From assembly GCF_000346465.2 (NCBI RefSeq), contig NC_034012.1, positions 20,264,377 through 20,328,376 of the forward strand: a stretch of DNA of 64,000 nucleotides, read 5' to 3'. The notes below the pieces were generated by a model. It made no database searches and was not told the origin of the DNA. It saw nothing but the letters and a program-made list of their open reading frames with translations. The position numbers and the translations under genes were made by a program. This document shows positions 21,851-32,809 of the stretch, in pieces. Each line of letters begins with the position of its first letter. The first letter of the stretch is position 1. Source of the DNA: Prunus persica (lineage: Eukaryota > Streptophyta > Magnoliopsida > Rosales > Rosaceae).

Positions 21851-22170
21851 CAATTCCTCCCTAAACCACATCCTTAGACAAATTTTAGGGAGGAATTGTA
21901 AAAATGCAACTCCAACCACTCTCTCTATCCACCTCCTAAAATAGGGAGTCCTCTAGGAGCTCCTAATCTGAGGAGAGAGAAAGGACTCCTAGTGACTCCC
22001 TATAATTTAATGCTGCTTTATTTAATGAGTATCTCAAACCTTTATTTAATGCTAACTATTTATTTTATTTTATTTTTAATAGAGATGGACCAGTCAGAAA
22101 AGAGTTATAGCATTTATGACTTTCCAAATTAGGGAGTATGGTTCGAGTTGAAATTTTTTAGAGAGCTCCT
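21851..22170. repeat. Short inverted repeat and probable MITE
   Basis: 21851-21865 and 21884-21898 are perfect 15-base inverted arms (CAATTCCTCCCTAAA). An A-T-rich segment from about 21898 to 22170 has imperfect inverted ends (left TAAAAATGCAACTCCAACCA, right a TGGTTCGAGTTGAAATTTTTTA-like end), as in a Harbinger-type MITE. No ORF. The boundary is uncertain. Confidence 0.4.
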
Positions 22171-22214
22171 AAAGCCCTCCCTGAAACCCTGACCCCAAAA
22201 GAGATATAAATGTG

Positions 22215-23176
22215 GTGGAAATCAAACATAAAAAAAGAAAATTAAATGAGAGTTGACTACTGTATTAGATTCATTTGAACACAAACTTAAAAGGAGATAA
22301 AATATGATGAAGAATTAAAATAAAGGATCCAAAAAGTTCACTGTTTGTACATTAAGGAGCAAAAATGATCAAAAAGTAATTGAGAGGATGCAGATCCTTA
22401 GTAATTTAACGATCAAAATGCCAATCGGGCCCAATATGGATACTATTCTCAAAACTCTTAGTAATTAAATATTGAAATTTGAAAATATTGGCATATTTTG
22501 TAATTTTGATGTTCTTTAATTTTATTATAGTAAAAGTAGATACTATATTTTGGCATTTGGCTTTATTCTAATTAGCTGAAATTGAATTCCTATTTACCTA
22601 ATTAGTAAACTATTTTGTGTGTGAAAACTAAAGCTCCAGTAAACACCACACAAGTTGTAGGAGTACTAGTTTCCACTGATTACCTTAAAGATTTGTTCTG
22701 TGAGTGCTTTTGAAAGGGCTAAAAGTACTTTTGACACGGTTAACAGAAAAATTTAAAAGAACGTTTGGGTTGTAGAAGCACTTTTTGGAACAACATTTTT
22801 AGTGAGCACAATCCTAAGTACTTTTTTATGAAGTACTTGGATTTCTTATGGAAAATTTTCAACTTTTTATAATAAAGGCGTTTTTGTTATAAACGCGTCC
22901 CAAATGAGCTCTAAAATCATGGTATAAAAGGCGCTTTTATCAAAAACGCGTCCCAAATGAACCCTAAAATTAAGGTCTTTGCGCGCTTCACAACCACCTC
23001 CCTTTATGTCAACCATAAACCAAAACTAATTAATCAATGTTTTTGTGCGTACAGACAAGCTATCAAGCCAATGTATACTTTATCATAAATATACTACGAC
23101 TATTATAATATCAATGTATTGCAGCCCACCTAAATGTGTGAGGCTTTTACTCCGTCTCAAATTTTCCTTTAATATA
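22215..23176. other. Intergenic, A/T-rich, with a MITE-like patch
   Basis: No gene recognised. Around 22700-22975 there are repeated motifs (AAGTACTTTT, AAAACGCGTCCCAAATGA twice, GGCGTTTTT/GGCGCTTTTAT) typical of small non-coding DNA transposons, but clear ends were not found. Confidence 0.4.
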
Positions 23177-23185
23177 TTATATTTT

Positions 23186-24275
23186 GGGTTAATTACAGTT
23201 TAGTACCCTATACTTACAACATTAAGGCATGTTAGTACCTGACTTTTCAATTTTTACAATCGCATACCCTAAGCTTGTAAATTTGTTACAATCCGATTCC
23301 ACTGTTAGGGTTTCCGTAAGATCTGTCTATTAGTTGTCTACGTGGCATTGTGGGTCCCATATTTTTATATTTTTTAATCTCTATCATGACCACCATGAAC
23401 CCACAACCAGAACCCCATCCCCCATGAACCCAGAACCCATCCACCCCTGCGATTTTGTTCTTCCTCGACCTCCTGCGATTTTCTTCTCCCTCCACCCCCT
23501 GCGATTCCCCCATGACCACCACGAAGCTACAACCCAGAAATCAAAAGGAAGAAGAGGTCTGAGACAGGTTCATCGCACATCTTAGGCATCTGTTAAATTT
23601 TCATTAAAAAATATTAATAAGATATACCCAATTATTAAATGAAATACCCCCACCCCTCTTTGGGAGACGATATCGCTGGGTTTTTTTGCAGGAGGGTTTT
23701 GTGGCTGAGGTTGGGAAGATGAGTGGGGATGCGGCTGGAGTTGGGTTTCGTCAAAGATGAAGAGTGAGGTGGATGGGGGTTGGGTCTGGTGACGAGGTTA
23801 GGTCGGGAGAGTGATGCAGTAAAATCGAGGAGATGGTGGTGGGATAAAGTCGGTGAGAGATGGTGGTTATTAGGGGTCGAGGGTGGGGTGCTAGAGTTTG
23901 GGAAAAATGAAATCAAGGGGAGAGGGAGAAATCGGGGGGAAGGAGGGGAAGGGGGTCTGGGTTGCAGGCTTGGGTGAAGAAAAAATCGACGGGCGAGAAG
24001 AGAGCGTAAAGGGGAGAGGGAGAGAGAGATTTTCTTTATTTAAGTTTTTAATATTTTATTTATATTTTAATCAATTTGAAATTAATGAAAATTAAAAAGA
24101 TATGGGACCCACAATGCCACGTAAGCAACTAACGGAGATATCTAAAGGAACCCTAACGGCGGAACCACATTGTAACAAATTTAAAAGTTCAGGGTATGCG
24201 ATTGTAAAAATTGAAAAGCCAAGTACTAACATGCCTTAACGTTGTAAGTACAGGGTACTAAAGTCTAATTAAGCC
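23186..24275. mobile_element. Non-autonomous Mutator-like element, 1090 bp, 9-bp TSD
   Basis: Long terminal inverted repeats of about 185 bp (left from GGGTTAATTACAG, right ending TCTAATTAAGCC) agree over motifs such as TTAAGGCATGTTAGTAC, TACAATCGCATACCCT and GTGGCATTGTGGGTCCCATA. A perfect 9-bp duplication TTATATTTT flanks it (23177-23185 and 24276-24284), the Mutator hallmark. The centre is purine-rich on the plus strand and codes for nothing recognisable. Confidence 0.85.
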
Positions 24276-24289
24276 TTATATTTTAGCTT

Positions 24290-24600
24290 GTCAATTTTTC
24301 GATGTGGTACATTTTAGTCCAAAACAAAATATGAACATTGTCAAGCATCCAAGTTGCTAACCCTATCAATTTCGTCATTAAAATTCAACCACAAAATTCA
24401 AACATTGCATTTATAAGACGATGACTTTAACAAACCACCTTACCTCTTAGAAAGAAAAGTGAGAGAGGTCTCAAGCCATCTCAACCACAAAAACTTGTCG
24501 ATTGCTGGATATATAAACAGAATCAGTGCTTGTAGAATAATAGCAATAAATAAAGCCATCAAATACAATTGTATACAGAAACAAAAATACATGCCCACTT
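24290..24600 (+). repeat. Copy of the receptor-kinase upstream region (copy 1)
   Basis: Matches the 300 bp before the kinase ATG at 25597: AACATTGTCAAGCATCCAAGTT, CATTAAAATTCAACCACAAAATTCAAACATTGCATTTATAAGA, then AATAAATAAAGCCATCAAATACA and CAGAAACAAAAATACATG. The receptor coding sequence does not follow; a 5S-like LTR comes instead. Confidence 0.75.
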
Positions 24601-24624
24601 CCACATCAACCAACGGAGAGAGGG

Positions 24625-24855
24625 TGATGTGCCTTATATTTACATGTCCACTTCCATCTAGCATAAGGCCTTTTGGGAGTTCACTGGCTTCGAAGTCATG
24701 GGAACTCCGAAGTTAAGCGACTTTGGACTAGAGCAATCCCATGATGACTTACCCACTGGGAAGTTGCTCGTGAGTTCCCAGAAACAAAACTGTGATGGCA
24801 GGAGACCCAAAGCGGACAATATTGTGATACGGAGGAGCCGATCCGGGATGTGACA
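24625..24855 (+). mobile_element. Cassandra-like solo LTR carrying a 5S rRNA-like segment
   Basis: A block of about 231 bp, from TGATGTGCC to GATGTGACA. It contains GAACTCCGAAGTTAAGCG (identical to the 5S rRNA internal promoter region) and CTGGGAAGTTGCTCGTGA, also 5S-like. Cassandra TRIM elements are known for 5S sequences in their LTRs. No primer site, internal region or second LTR follows. No target duplication was found, so the exact ends are uncertain. Confidence 0.7.
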
Positions 24856-25300
24856 TATATAGTTTTTCAAAAAGACTAAAATCTTCAACTATGTCCTTTT
24901 CATAGAAGAAAACTGAGTTCTGGTTTGTATCATAGTAAACTGGTTTGAGGATGCTTCAGTTACTGCATTGACTGTCTTCAGCATATCATGGTGTGCCGTG
25001 ACTCGCGAGTCCACAATTTTTTGCGTAAAATACTGCAGCCCGTTGTTCATCATACAAAACATATCCTCACAATCTCATATAAAAATCAAATACAATCACA
25101 TACAATAAATAAAGGAGAAAGTTATTTTTTTGGTCCCCATAGTTTCAATTTTATTAATTTTAACCTTGTAGTTGTAAATCCCTCACAATCCCTCACATGC
25201 TGAGAGTCATCATGTAAACAACGTTAGCCAGGTATAAGTTTCTCTCGTCCTTTGCAAGATGAATTATGCCTAATCTAATAATTAGTTGTGTGGAACCATG
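24856..25300. other. Intergenic, upstream of receptor kinase
   Basis: No gene. 25125-25165 (TTTTTTTGGTCCCCATAGTTT...) resembles one end of the TIR element at 60399-60879 and is probably a truncated relative. Confidence 0.4.
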
Positions 25301-25547
25301 CACTTATACAATATTGTATTTTATTTCGTTGAGTTTTCAATTGTATTTAACATTATTCAGCAGTCAAAAACAAGGAATGAACATTGTCAAGCATCCAAGT
25401 TATTGCTAACTCTTCTGTCAATTTTATCATTAAAATTCAACCACAAAATTCAAACATTGCATTTATAAGATGATGACCTTAACATACGATGACTCTATCT
25501 CGTATGATATATTGTGGAAAACGGAATCAGTGCATGTACATAATAGC

Positions 25548-25555
25548 TATAAATA
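25548..25555 (+). promoter_or_regulatory. TATA box of the receptor-kinase gene
   Basis: TATAAATA lies 49 bp before the ATG at 25597, a spacing that would give a short 5' UTR of about 20 bases. The surrounding 280 bp are conserved in four other copies of this region in the window. Confidence 0.55.
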
Positions 25556-25596
25556 AAGCCATCAAATACACGATTGTCTACAGAAACAAAAATACA

Positions 25597-28500
25597 ATGA
25601 CATATTTATTATACTGTCTAGCTTGCCTTATCTCGTATGTCCAGCTGTTCTCATCACCAAACACTGCTTTTGCTTCTTCTCTTGAAGCAGATGCTCTTCT
25701 CAGATGGAAAGCTAGCTTTCAAAATCAAACCAAGAATAATCTGACCTCATGGGCTTACTATCCAAAAGCAAATACAATTCCATGCAACGTTTGGACTGGT
25801 ATTTCATGCAACACTGCTGCAAGTGTCAACAGGATCAACCTCACCAATTCTGGGATACAAGGTACGCTATATGAATTTCCATTCCTTTCCCTCCCTAATC
25901 TCGAATACATTGACCTCAGCTTGAACCAACTCTTTGGTGCGATCCCATCTCAGATCAGTTCCCTCTCCAAACTCATCTATCTTGACCTTTCTTATAATAA
26001 TTTGTCTGGGAAAATCCCACCAGAAATTGGTCTTCTCAATAATCTTCAAGTCCTGCACCTATTTGAGAACCAATTAAATGGCTCAATCCCTCGAGAAATC
26101 GGTCAGCTTAAGTTTCTTAATGAGCTTTCTCTGGAAACCAACAATCTACAAGGTCCAATTCCAGCTTCTTTTGGTAACCTTTCCAATTTAGAAGGGTTGT
26201 ACATGCAGGAAAACTATTTAACAGGTGCCATTCCTCCAAGTTTTGGAAATTTAGAACACCTGACCACGATTTACTTGTACAACAATCAACTTTCTGGTTC
26301 TCTCCCTTCAGAAATAGGAAATTTGAAGTCTCTAGTGGAATTATGCATTGATAATAACAATCTATCTGGTCCAATCCCGTCATCATTAGGTGATCTAACA
26401 AACCTTACCCATCTCTATCTCTATAAAAATAATCTTTCCGGAACAATTCCAAAAGAGATAGGGAATTTGAAATCTATTGTGGATCTAGAGTTGGGCCAGA
26501 ATCAACTCAATGGTTCCATCCCCACTTCACTTGGTGACTTGAGCAACCTAGAAATCTTATTCCTACGCGCTAACAAACTTTCTGGCTCCATCCCCCAAGA
26601 GATGGAGAATCTCACTAACAACTTTTCTGGTTATTTGCCCCAAAAAATTTGCCAAGGCGGATCACTAGAAAACTTTACAGCACACACCAACCATTTGATA
26701 GGTCCAATCCCCAAAAGCTTGAAAACTTGCAAGAGCTTAGTGAGAGTTCGTCTTGAAGGGAACCAACTGACAGGAAATATATCTGAAGACTTTGGTGCCT
26801 ATCCAAATCTTCAATTCATTGACCTGAGCCACAATAAGTTGCACGGTGAACTCTCACAGCTCTGGGGACAGTGTCCGCAATTAGCAACACTACGAATTGC
26901 GGGGAACAACCTTACTGGTGGTATACCACCTGAGATTAGCCATGCAACCCAAATTCATGAACTGGATCTTTCTTCCAATAGTTTAGTAGGGGTGATTCCC
27001 AAGGACTTTAGGAGATTGACTTCTTTGATGAAATTGATGTTGAATGGCAATCAACTTTGGGGTCCTATTCCCTCAGAATTTGGATCGTTGACGGATTTTG
27101 AATATCTTGACTTGTCCACCAACAAATTCAATGAGTCAATTCCAGGCATTTTTGGTGAGTTGCTCCAATTACACTATTTGAATTTGAGCAATAACAAGTT
27201 CAGTCAAGAAATTCCGTTTCAGTTGGGGAAGTTAGTTCATATGTCCCAACTTGATCTAAGTCACAACTCACTTGAGGGCAAGATACCATCAGAAATGAGC
27301 AGTATGCGAAGCTTGGAAACGTTGAAACTTTCCCACAATAATCTTACCGGTCTCATTCCAACAAGTTTTGATGCAATGCATGGCTTGAATGACATCGACA
27401 TATCCTACAATCAACTGCAGGGTCCAATCCCCAACAACAAAGCATTTCAAAATGCTCAAATGGAAGGGAATAACGGATTGTGTGGCAACGTTGGAGGACT
27501 AAAACCCTGCAATCATTCTGTGGAGCATAAGCATACCTCAAGGAAGGCGTTCTTAATCATTTTCCCTATCTTGGGAACACTTTTACTTGCTTTCCTGGCA
27601 TTTGTTTTGATTGGAAGAAGAAGTAGAAGAAAGCAAGAACAGGAAATCGAGCAGAGCAATATGCATGAAAGCTTTTTCTCAATATCTAATTTTGACGGAA
27701 GAAAAATGTATGGAGAAATCATGGAAGCAACCAATGGTTTTGATGTCATTCATTGCATCGGGAAGGGAGGACAGGGAAGCGTCTACAAGGCAAAGCTCCC
27801 ATCAGGCAGCATTGTTGCAGTGAAGAAATTCCATCAAACACTTGATGGTGAGGAGGCATCTCGGAAGGAGTTCCTTAATGAAATAAGGGCATTAACTCAG
27901 ATACGACACCGAAACATTGTGAAGTTTCTTGGCTTTTGTTCAAGTGCCCATCACTCGTTTTTGGTCTATGAGTATTTGGAAACAGGTAGCTTGGCTGCAA
28001 TCTTGAGCAACGAGAATGAAGCTAAAAAATTGGACTGGAGCACAAGGGTGAGAATTGTAAAAGGTGTTGCTCATGCGTTGTGTTATATGCATCATGATTG
28101 CTCACCACCAATTGTGCATAGAGACATAACAAGCAGCAACATTTTGCTGCACTGTGACTATGAGCCTTGTGTTTCTGACTTCGTTACTGCTAAGCTTTTG
28201 AATCCAGACTCGTCGAATTGGACTGCTCTTGCAGGCACATATGGATATGTAGCACCAGGTAAAATACTAAAATACAGAACTTTTCATTATAAAAAATTAT
28301 TATTATTATTAAGTCTAGATATAATTATATCGATGATTTGCTCTTCTTTCATTTGTATGCAGAGCTGGCTTACACAATGAAGGTAACAGAGAAATGTGAT
28401 GTTTATAGCTTTGGAGTGCTGTCACTGGAAGTGATTATGGGAAAGCAGCTAGGCGATTTTGTCTCCTCCTTTTCGTTTCCATCCACCACCTATGCAAACA

Positions 28501-28718
28501 TATTGCTCAAGGATGTACTGGACCAACGCCTTCCCCCTCCAACGCCTCAAGTTCTAGATGAACTCATAACCATTGCAAGGCTATCAATTGCATGCAGACA
28601 TTCCCATCCACAATCCAGGCCAACAATGCACATGGTTTCTAAGGTATTATCGTTCCAACCGGCTTCTTCCAGTAGAGGACCAGACGATACTACACTTGAA
28701 CAACTCATTAAGATCTGA
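25597..28718 (+). CDS. LRR receptor-like kinase (MIK2-like), two exons, DFV variant
   Basis: Exons 25597-28258 and 28363-28718, intron GT...AG, total 1005 residues. The ATG at 25597 is preferred over 25489 because it opens a signal peptide ([18 protein letters not shown]). After an N-terminal cap ([13 protein letters not shown]) come about 20 leucine-rich repeats, a transmembrane helix near 651-673 and a Ser/Thr-type kinase domain from about 716. It is a plasma-membrane receptor for extracellular ligands. Kinase residues: glycine loop GKGGQGSVY, Lys743 in VAVKKF, HRD at 841-843 (HRDITSSN). The magnesium-binding loop is D861-F-V instead of DFG, so catalysis is doubtful. One LRR is shortened near [18 protein letters not shown]. 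The intron inside the kinase after YVAP is normal for this group. Confidence 0.88.
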
Positions 28719-29014
28719 ATTGCGTGTGACCGATGAGTTTTGAACAAATAGACCAACCTCGTGTTTAAACATACTGTATTTCATATAAACTTTAGCATGT
28801 ATATTGTTTTTCAGCTCGATTAAAATCTTCAACATCAACTATCCTTTCATCCAAGTACTGAGTTCTGGTTTGTATCAGTGTAAAATGGTTTTGCCATATT
28901 ATCCTATTTATTACCACATTATGGCAAACTAAATGTGTTATATTTGCAAGACAGATAACACGTAAATAAATGGTTATATATAAGATTATCCCATTTATTA
29001 CCACCTCTTATCAC
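28719..29014. other. 3' flank of receptor kinase
   Basis: 296 bp of A/T-rich sequence with no ORF; probably 3' UTR and intergenic. No strong polyadenylation signal stood out. Confidence 0.4.
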
Positions 29015-29185
29015 TGGCGGACCTAGGAATTTTTTAGTGGAAGTGCAATTTCAAATGCTAAAAATTCTTTGTTGATTGAACATCTAAGGCTTTTTACTTA
29101 GATTGACTTTAGGTCCCTTCATGCATTCATATCATACATGAAAAAAAAAAATTATGTAAAAATATTGTCTAAGTATGAATGCTAG
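29015..29185 (-). repeat. Truncated TIR element (CCACTGGCGGACC family)
   Basis: Starts TCACTGGCGGACCTAGGAATTT and matches the reverse complement of 33200-33370, including ACTTTAGGTCCCTTCATGCATTCATATCA. Only one end is present. Confidence 0.65.
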
Positions 29186-29562
29186 GATTTTTTAATTGAC
29201 ATGGCGACATTCATTAATTGACATGACATAACACATCAGTTGCCACATAAGGTGGTCAATATTGTGTGTCTAAATAGCATTACTCTTAAACTATAGGGTT
29301 GTTTTCAAGTTCATACCCAATTTTAGAGACATTTACAAGTACATACTCAAACTCCCGAAAACCATACAATTTACCCCCTCCGTTAGTTAAACCATTAGTT
29401 AATCTATTAAATGCTGATGTGGCAAATGTTACTCCCAATTTTTTATGAGATGGATTCCGTGTGGCCAAAATATATAATAAACAATTCTTTGTTTTTTCAA
29501 TATAAAAAAAGAGAGTTAAATTATATTAAATTAATAAATAAAAGTGAAAATCTATCACCCTT

Positions 29563-29830
29563 TCTCTTCCCAACCAGCAACTCACCACGACTTGCTGCTA
29601 ACCCTTCCCGGCCCTCTCCGTCTCTGCCCCACCCCCCTCCTCCCCCTCCGTCGCATTCATCATCTTCCTCACAGCGCCACAAGCGCACCCTCGACCCCCT
29701 TTTCTCGATCTTGTTCTCTACCTCCCCCCTCTGAACTTCCCCGACCCCAATAGCCACCTCACCCCAACAGAGAGAACCTCTAAAATTCCAGTCTCCACCA
29801 CCCACCCCACCCCACCCCCCCAAAAAAAAA
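29563..29830. repeat. Pyrimidine-rich low-complexity tract
   Basis: C/T-rich tract on the plus strand (CCCTCCT, CACCCCACC, then A run) inside the 2.7-kb TIR element. ORFs across it on either strand are composition artefacts. Confidence 0.6.
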
Positions 29831-30267
29831 AGAAAAGGATCTCGCACCCATTTGCCCGTTTTCCTCCCAGATCTGAGATTTTGACATTTGCTTTTGATAA
29901 TTATGTTGAAGGCTTTAAGCAATTGATTGATAATGATGCTTCTTTAGTCAAATAGATTGGATTGTGGTACAGCAATCAGAAAGGCTCGAAACTTTGTTCC
30001 TGAGCATAGAACTCCACTAATGGTTGTTGGCTACCAATGGGCTATGAGTTTGTGACTGGGCTAGTGGAGGTCCAAGAGAGAGAGACAGAGGAGATCAAAT
30101 AACTACTCCTAATTTCTACAATTTGATCGAGAAGTTCAAATCTTTTCATATGTAGCACAATATAACAAAGATAATCAAATGAAAAGTTGAAATTTTGGAT
30201 TCACAACTTATTGCTCATATAAATCCAACCCATCACCATCTCCAAGTCTCCGATTATCCCATCGGAG

Positions 30268-30560
30268 ATGGATGCCGGATTATGGAGCAAGCTACCACAG
30301 GAACTCCTCGAGCGTATTCTCTCTGAGATTGACTTGTAAGCACTTCAAGCGTTTAGTATTCTCTCCCTCTCTGATCTCCAAGGATTCCTCTTCTTCACCC
30401 TTCTCTTCTTTCCTCTTGCTTTCTCACCCTCAGTGTTATAACCACTTCGCTCTCTATGACTCTGCACTGATTCTCTCTCTCCAATTCCTTTCTTGTCTTC
30501 AATCTTTTGACCAAGTCCTCAAGAATGATCGAATTCCCTGCTTACCCTTTTGCTTTTGAA
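30268..30560 (+). pseudogene. F-box protein gene fragment
   Basis: The ATG at 30268 gives MDAGLWSKLPQELLERILS, a classic F-box start, but a stop follows after 23 codons. The conserved continuation LRLTCKHFKRLVFSPSLIS appears at once in another frame (from about 30317) and continues for about 75 residues. A few codons of the F-box and the frame have been lost. F-box proteins recruit substrates to SCF ubiquitin ligases; this piece cannot. It lies inside the 2.7-kb TIR element and was probably captured from a host gene. Confidence 0.7.
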
Positions 30561-30798
30561 TTGTTTTCTTTGGTTTCCACGCTTGTTGGGTACAATCCTT
30601 TCATGCTCTCTTCTGGGTCTTGTACCAAGATCTCTCTGCTTCGTCATGGTTGGTGCCGCTGCCCGCTGAAGCCGACGATGGCGTAGGCGCTCGGCGTTCC
30701 CTGTCCGTTGATGAAATTGACTACAAAATGGGTGGTGGGTGGTGGTTTGGCTGGCTGGGGTGGTTGTTTGGGCTGCCGGGATGCTGATTTGGGTGGCT

Positions 30799-31721
30799 CC
30801 TGGCAATATTGCACACGATCCGTTAACATGACACGAATTCGCACGAAATTATCAGTATTTGGGTTGAGCTTAATGAGTCGGGTTAAAAACGGGTGAATTC
30901 GTTAACCACCTGTTAAGCTAATGGGTTGTGTCGGGTCAAAAACGGGTTAATCCGTTAGCCACCCGTTAAAGAGGTTAATTTTATAATTTTGCAAAATATT
31001 TTTTTTTTCTTTTCTTCTTCCCCTTTTCCTCTTTAGTTTTCTTCTTTCCGTGTCTTTTTCTTCTTTCATTTTTTTTACTTTTCTTCTTTCCTTTTTGTCT
31101 TTTTCTTCTTTTCCCTTTTCCTTTTCTTCTTCTCTTCTTTTCTTCTTTCATTTTTTTTACTTTTCTTCTTTCCTTTTTGTCTTTTTCTTCTTTTCCTTTT
31201 TCCTTTTCTTCTTCTCTTCTTCTCTTCTTCTCTGCTATTTTTTAGTCAAGATTCTTTTATGCTCTTCTTCTCTCCACTCAATAGACTCCGCCAGCCCAGC
31301 CACCATGGATCAAGGAGGAGGTTGTTGGTTTTGGTTCTCTCAGTCAATTTTGAATTTTTTTTCTTCCTCAGTTTATGTAGTTGTTGGGTTCTTAATATAT
31401 CTGTGAGAGAGATATATACTATTTTGGGGTGAGAAGACTGAAATAAAGAGGGAAAGAGGGAAGAAAAGTTAGAGTTGGGGTTTGGGGGAAAAAAGACAGA
31501 GAAGGTGTGTCGGGTACAGAACCTGTGATAGTTTTTTTTTTTGGTGGTTTATTCTTAACGGGTTAACGGGTCGTATCGGATATTCGCGAATTATAACGGG
31601 TCGTGTTTGGGTATAGTATTTGTCACCCGTTAACTTAACGGGTCGTGTCGTGTTAACCTGTTAACTTAACGGGTTGACACAAACATGACCCGAAATCCGT
31701 TAATACAACCCGTTTGCCAGG
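30799..31721. repeat. Nested TIR repeat with ACCCGTTAA motifs and CT-rich core
   Basis: Ends CCTGGCAA...TTTGCCAGG are inverted, and both flanks are dense in ACCCGTTAA/TTAACGGGT motifs (30830-30990 and 31555-31710). The core (31000-31245) is a long TTCTTT/CTTCTT pyrimidine tract. No transposase. It resembles a hAT-type non-autonomous element, but no target duplication was found. Confidence 0.5.
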
Positions 31722-32029
31722 TCTAACTTGGGGTCTTGGGGTGGCTAGCTAAGTCGTGCTAGGAGGAAAGTGATGAGAGATTTTTTTATATTTATTTTTA
31801 AAAATGAAGAATTTTTTATTATTTTTTTGTCTACATGGAAGTCCATTCATTAAAAAAAGGGGTCATACATTTGACAAGTAAGCATTTAACAGATTAACTA
31901 ACGGTTTGTGTAATGGAAGGGGCAATTTTTACGTTTTCCGGGAGTTGGAGTATGTACTCGTAAATATCTCTAAAATTGGGTATGAACTTGAAAATGACCC
32001 TACAATTTGGGGGATTTTATGTACTTTGT

Positions 32030-32800
32030 CATATTGTATTTTATATCGTCGAGTTTTCGATAGTATTTAACATTATTCAACGGCCAAAAACAAAGAATGA
32101 ACATTGTCAAGCATCGAAGTTATTGCAAACTCTTCTCTCAATTTCATCATTAAAATTCAACCACAAAATATCCAAACATTGCATTTATAAGACGATGACT
32201 TTAACATACCACCTTATCTCTTAGAAAGAAAAGTGGAAGAGAGGTCTCAAGCCATCTGAACCACAAAAACTTGTTGATAGCTGGATATATTGTGAAAAAC
32301 GGAATCAGTGCATGTAGGTAAAGCACTGTACTCATATTCCCAAACAAATCCTTACAATCATATATAAAAATAAAATAAAATCATATACAATAATTGCAAA
32401 ATTTTAGAAGGGTCAGCTGACCACTCTAATTATTCATTGATTCAGTCGCCAGGGCCCCGTGGCACGGAACCATGTAGATTTGGAGGTCGATTTCTAGGTA
32501 CGGCTATTTTTTTTGCCAGGTTAATATTCTTCATCTTCTGAAATTCTGTATCAATCTTCTCTTCTGCAATGATAATACAAAACTTCATTAATACTAATTA
32601 TGCTAAAGATTTGAATGATGTATGCATACATATACACATATGGCCCTTCTAGAGAGAGATTTCTATATTGGATTAAAGTTCAATAATCTAAACTGTTTTC
32701 AGCCTCTCTTTAAATATCATCCTGACAAAAAGATAGTTGAATTGGAAATCAATTTATGTACATCTAAAAAAAAATAAGCGAATACAACATGGCGGAGAAG
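32030..32800 (+). repeat. Receptor-kinase upstream region, copy 2
   Basis: Matches copies at 33420 and 34255 and the true upstream region at 25310: TATTTAACATTATTCA, ATGAACATTGTCAAGC, CAACCACAAAATATCCAAACATTGC, GTGGAAAACGGAATCAGTGCATGTA. Homology with copy 3 continues through AGAAGGGTCAGCTGACC and AGAGAGAGATTTCTATATTGGAT. No receptor coding sequence follows. Confidence 0.75.
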
Positions 32801-32809
32801 CAAATCTGA

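Larger units (their letters stand above)
29296..32000. mobile_element. 2.7-kb TIR element with captured F-box fragment (Pack-MULE-like)
   Basis: Imperfect inverted ends of about 125 bp: left GGGTTGTTTTCAAGTTCATACCC, right (reverse complement) GGGTCATTTTCAAGTTCATACCC, both continuing through CAATTTTAGAGA, CATACTC, CTCCCG and AGTTAATCT. No transposase. Inside is a fragment of an F-box gene (30268-30560) and a nested repeat (30799-31721). Long TIRs with host sequence inside fit a Pack-MULE; a 9-bp target duplication could not be confirmed. Confidence 0.7.

Noticed and set aside
23635..23977. Pro/Ser-rich or Gly-rich small ORFs
   Set aside because: Composition artefacts of the purine-rich core of the Mutator-like element on both strands.
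24660..24790. 5S rRNA gene
   Set aside because: Only the internal promoter and a distal block match; the rest does not fold as 5S. It fits a Cassandra-like LTR better.
31050..31406. Phe/Ser-rich membrane protein ORF
   Set aside because: Translation of a TTC/CTT low-complexity tract inside a transposon.
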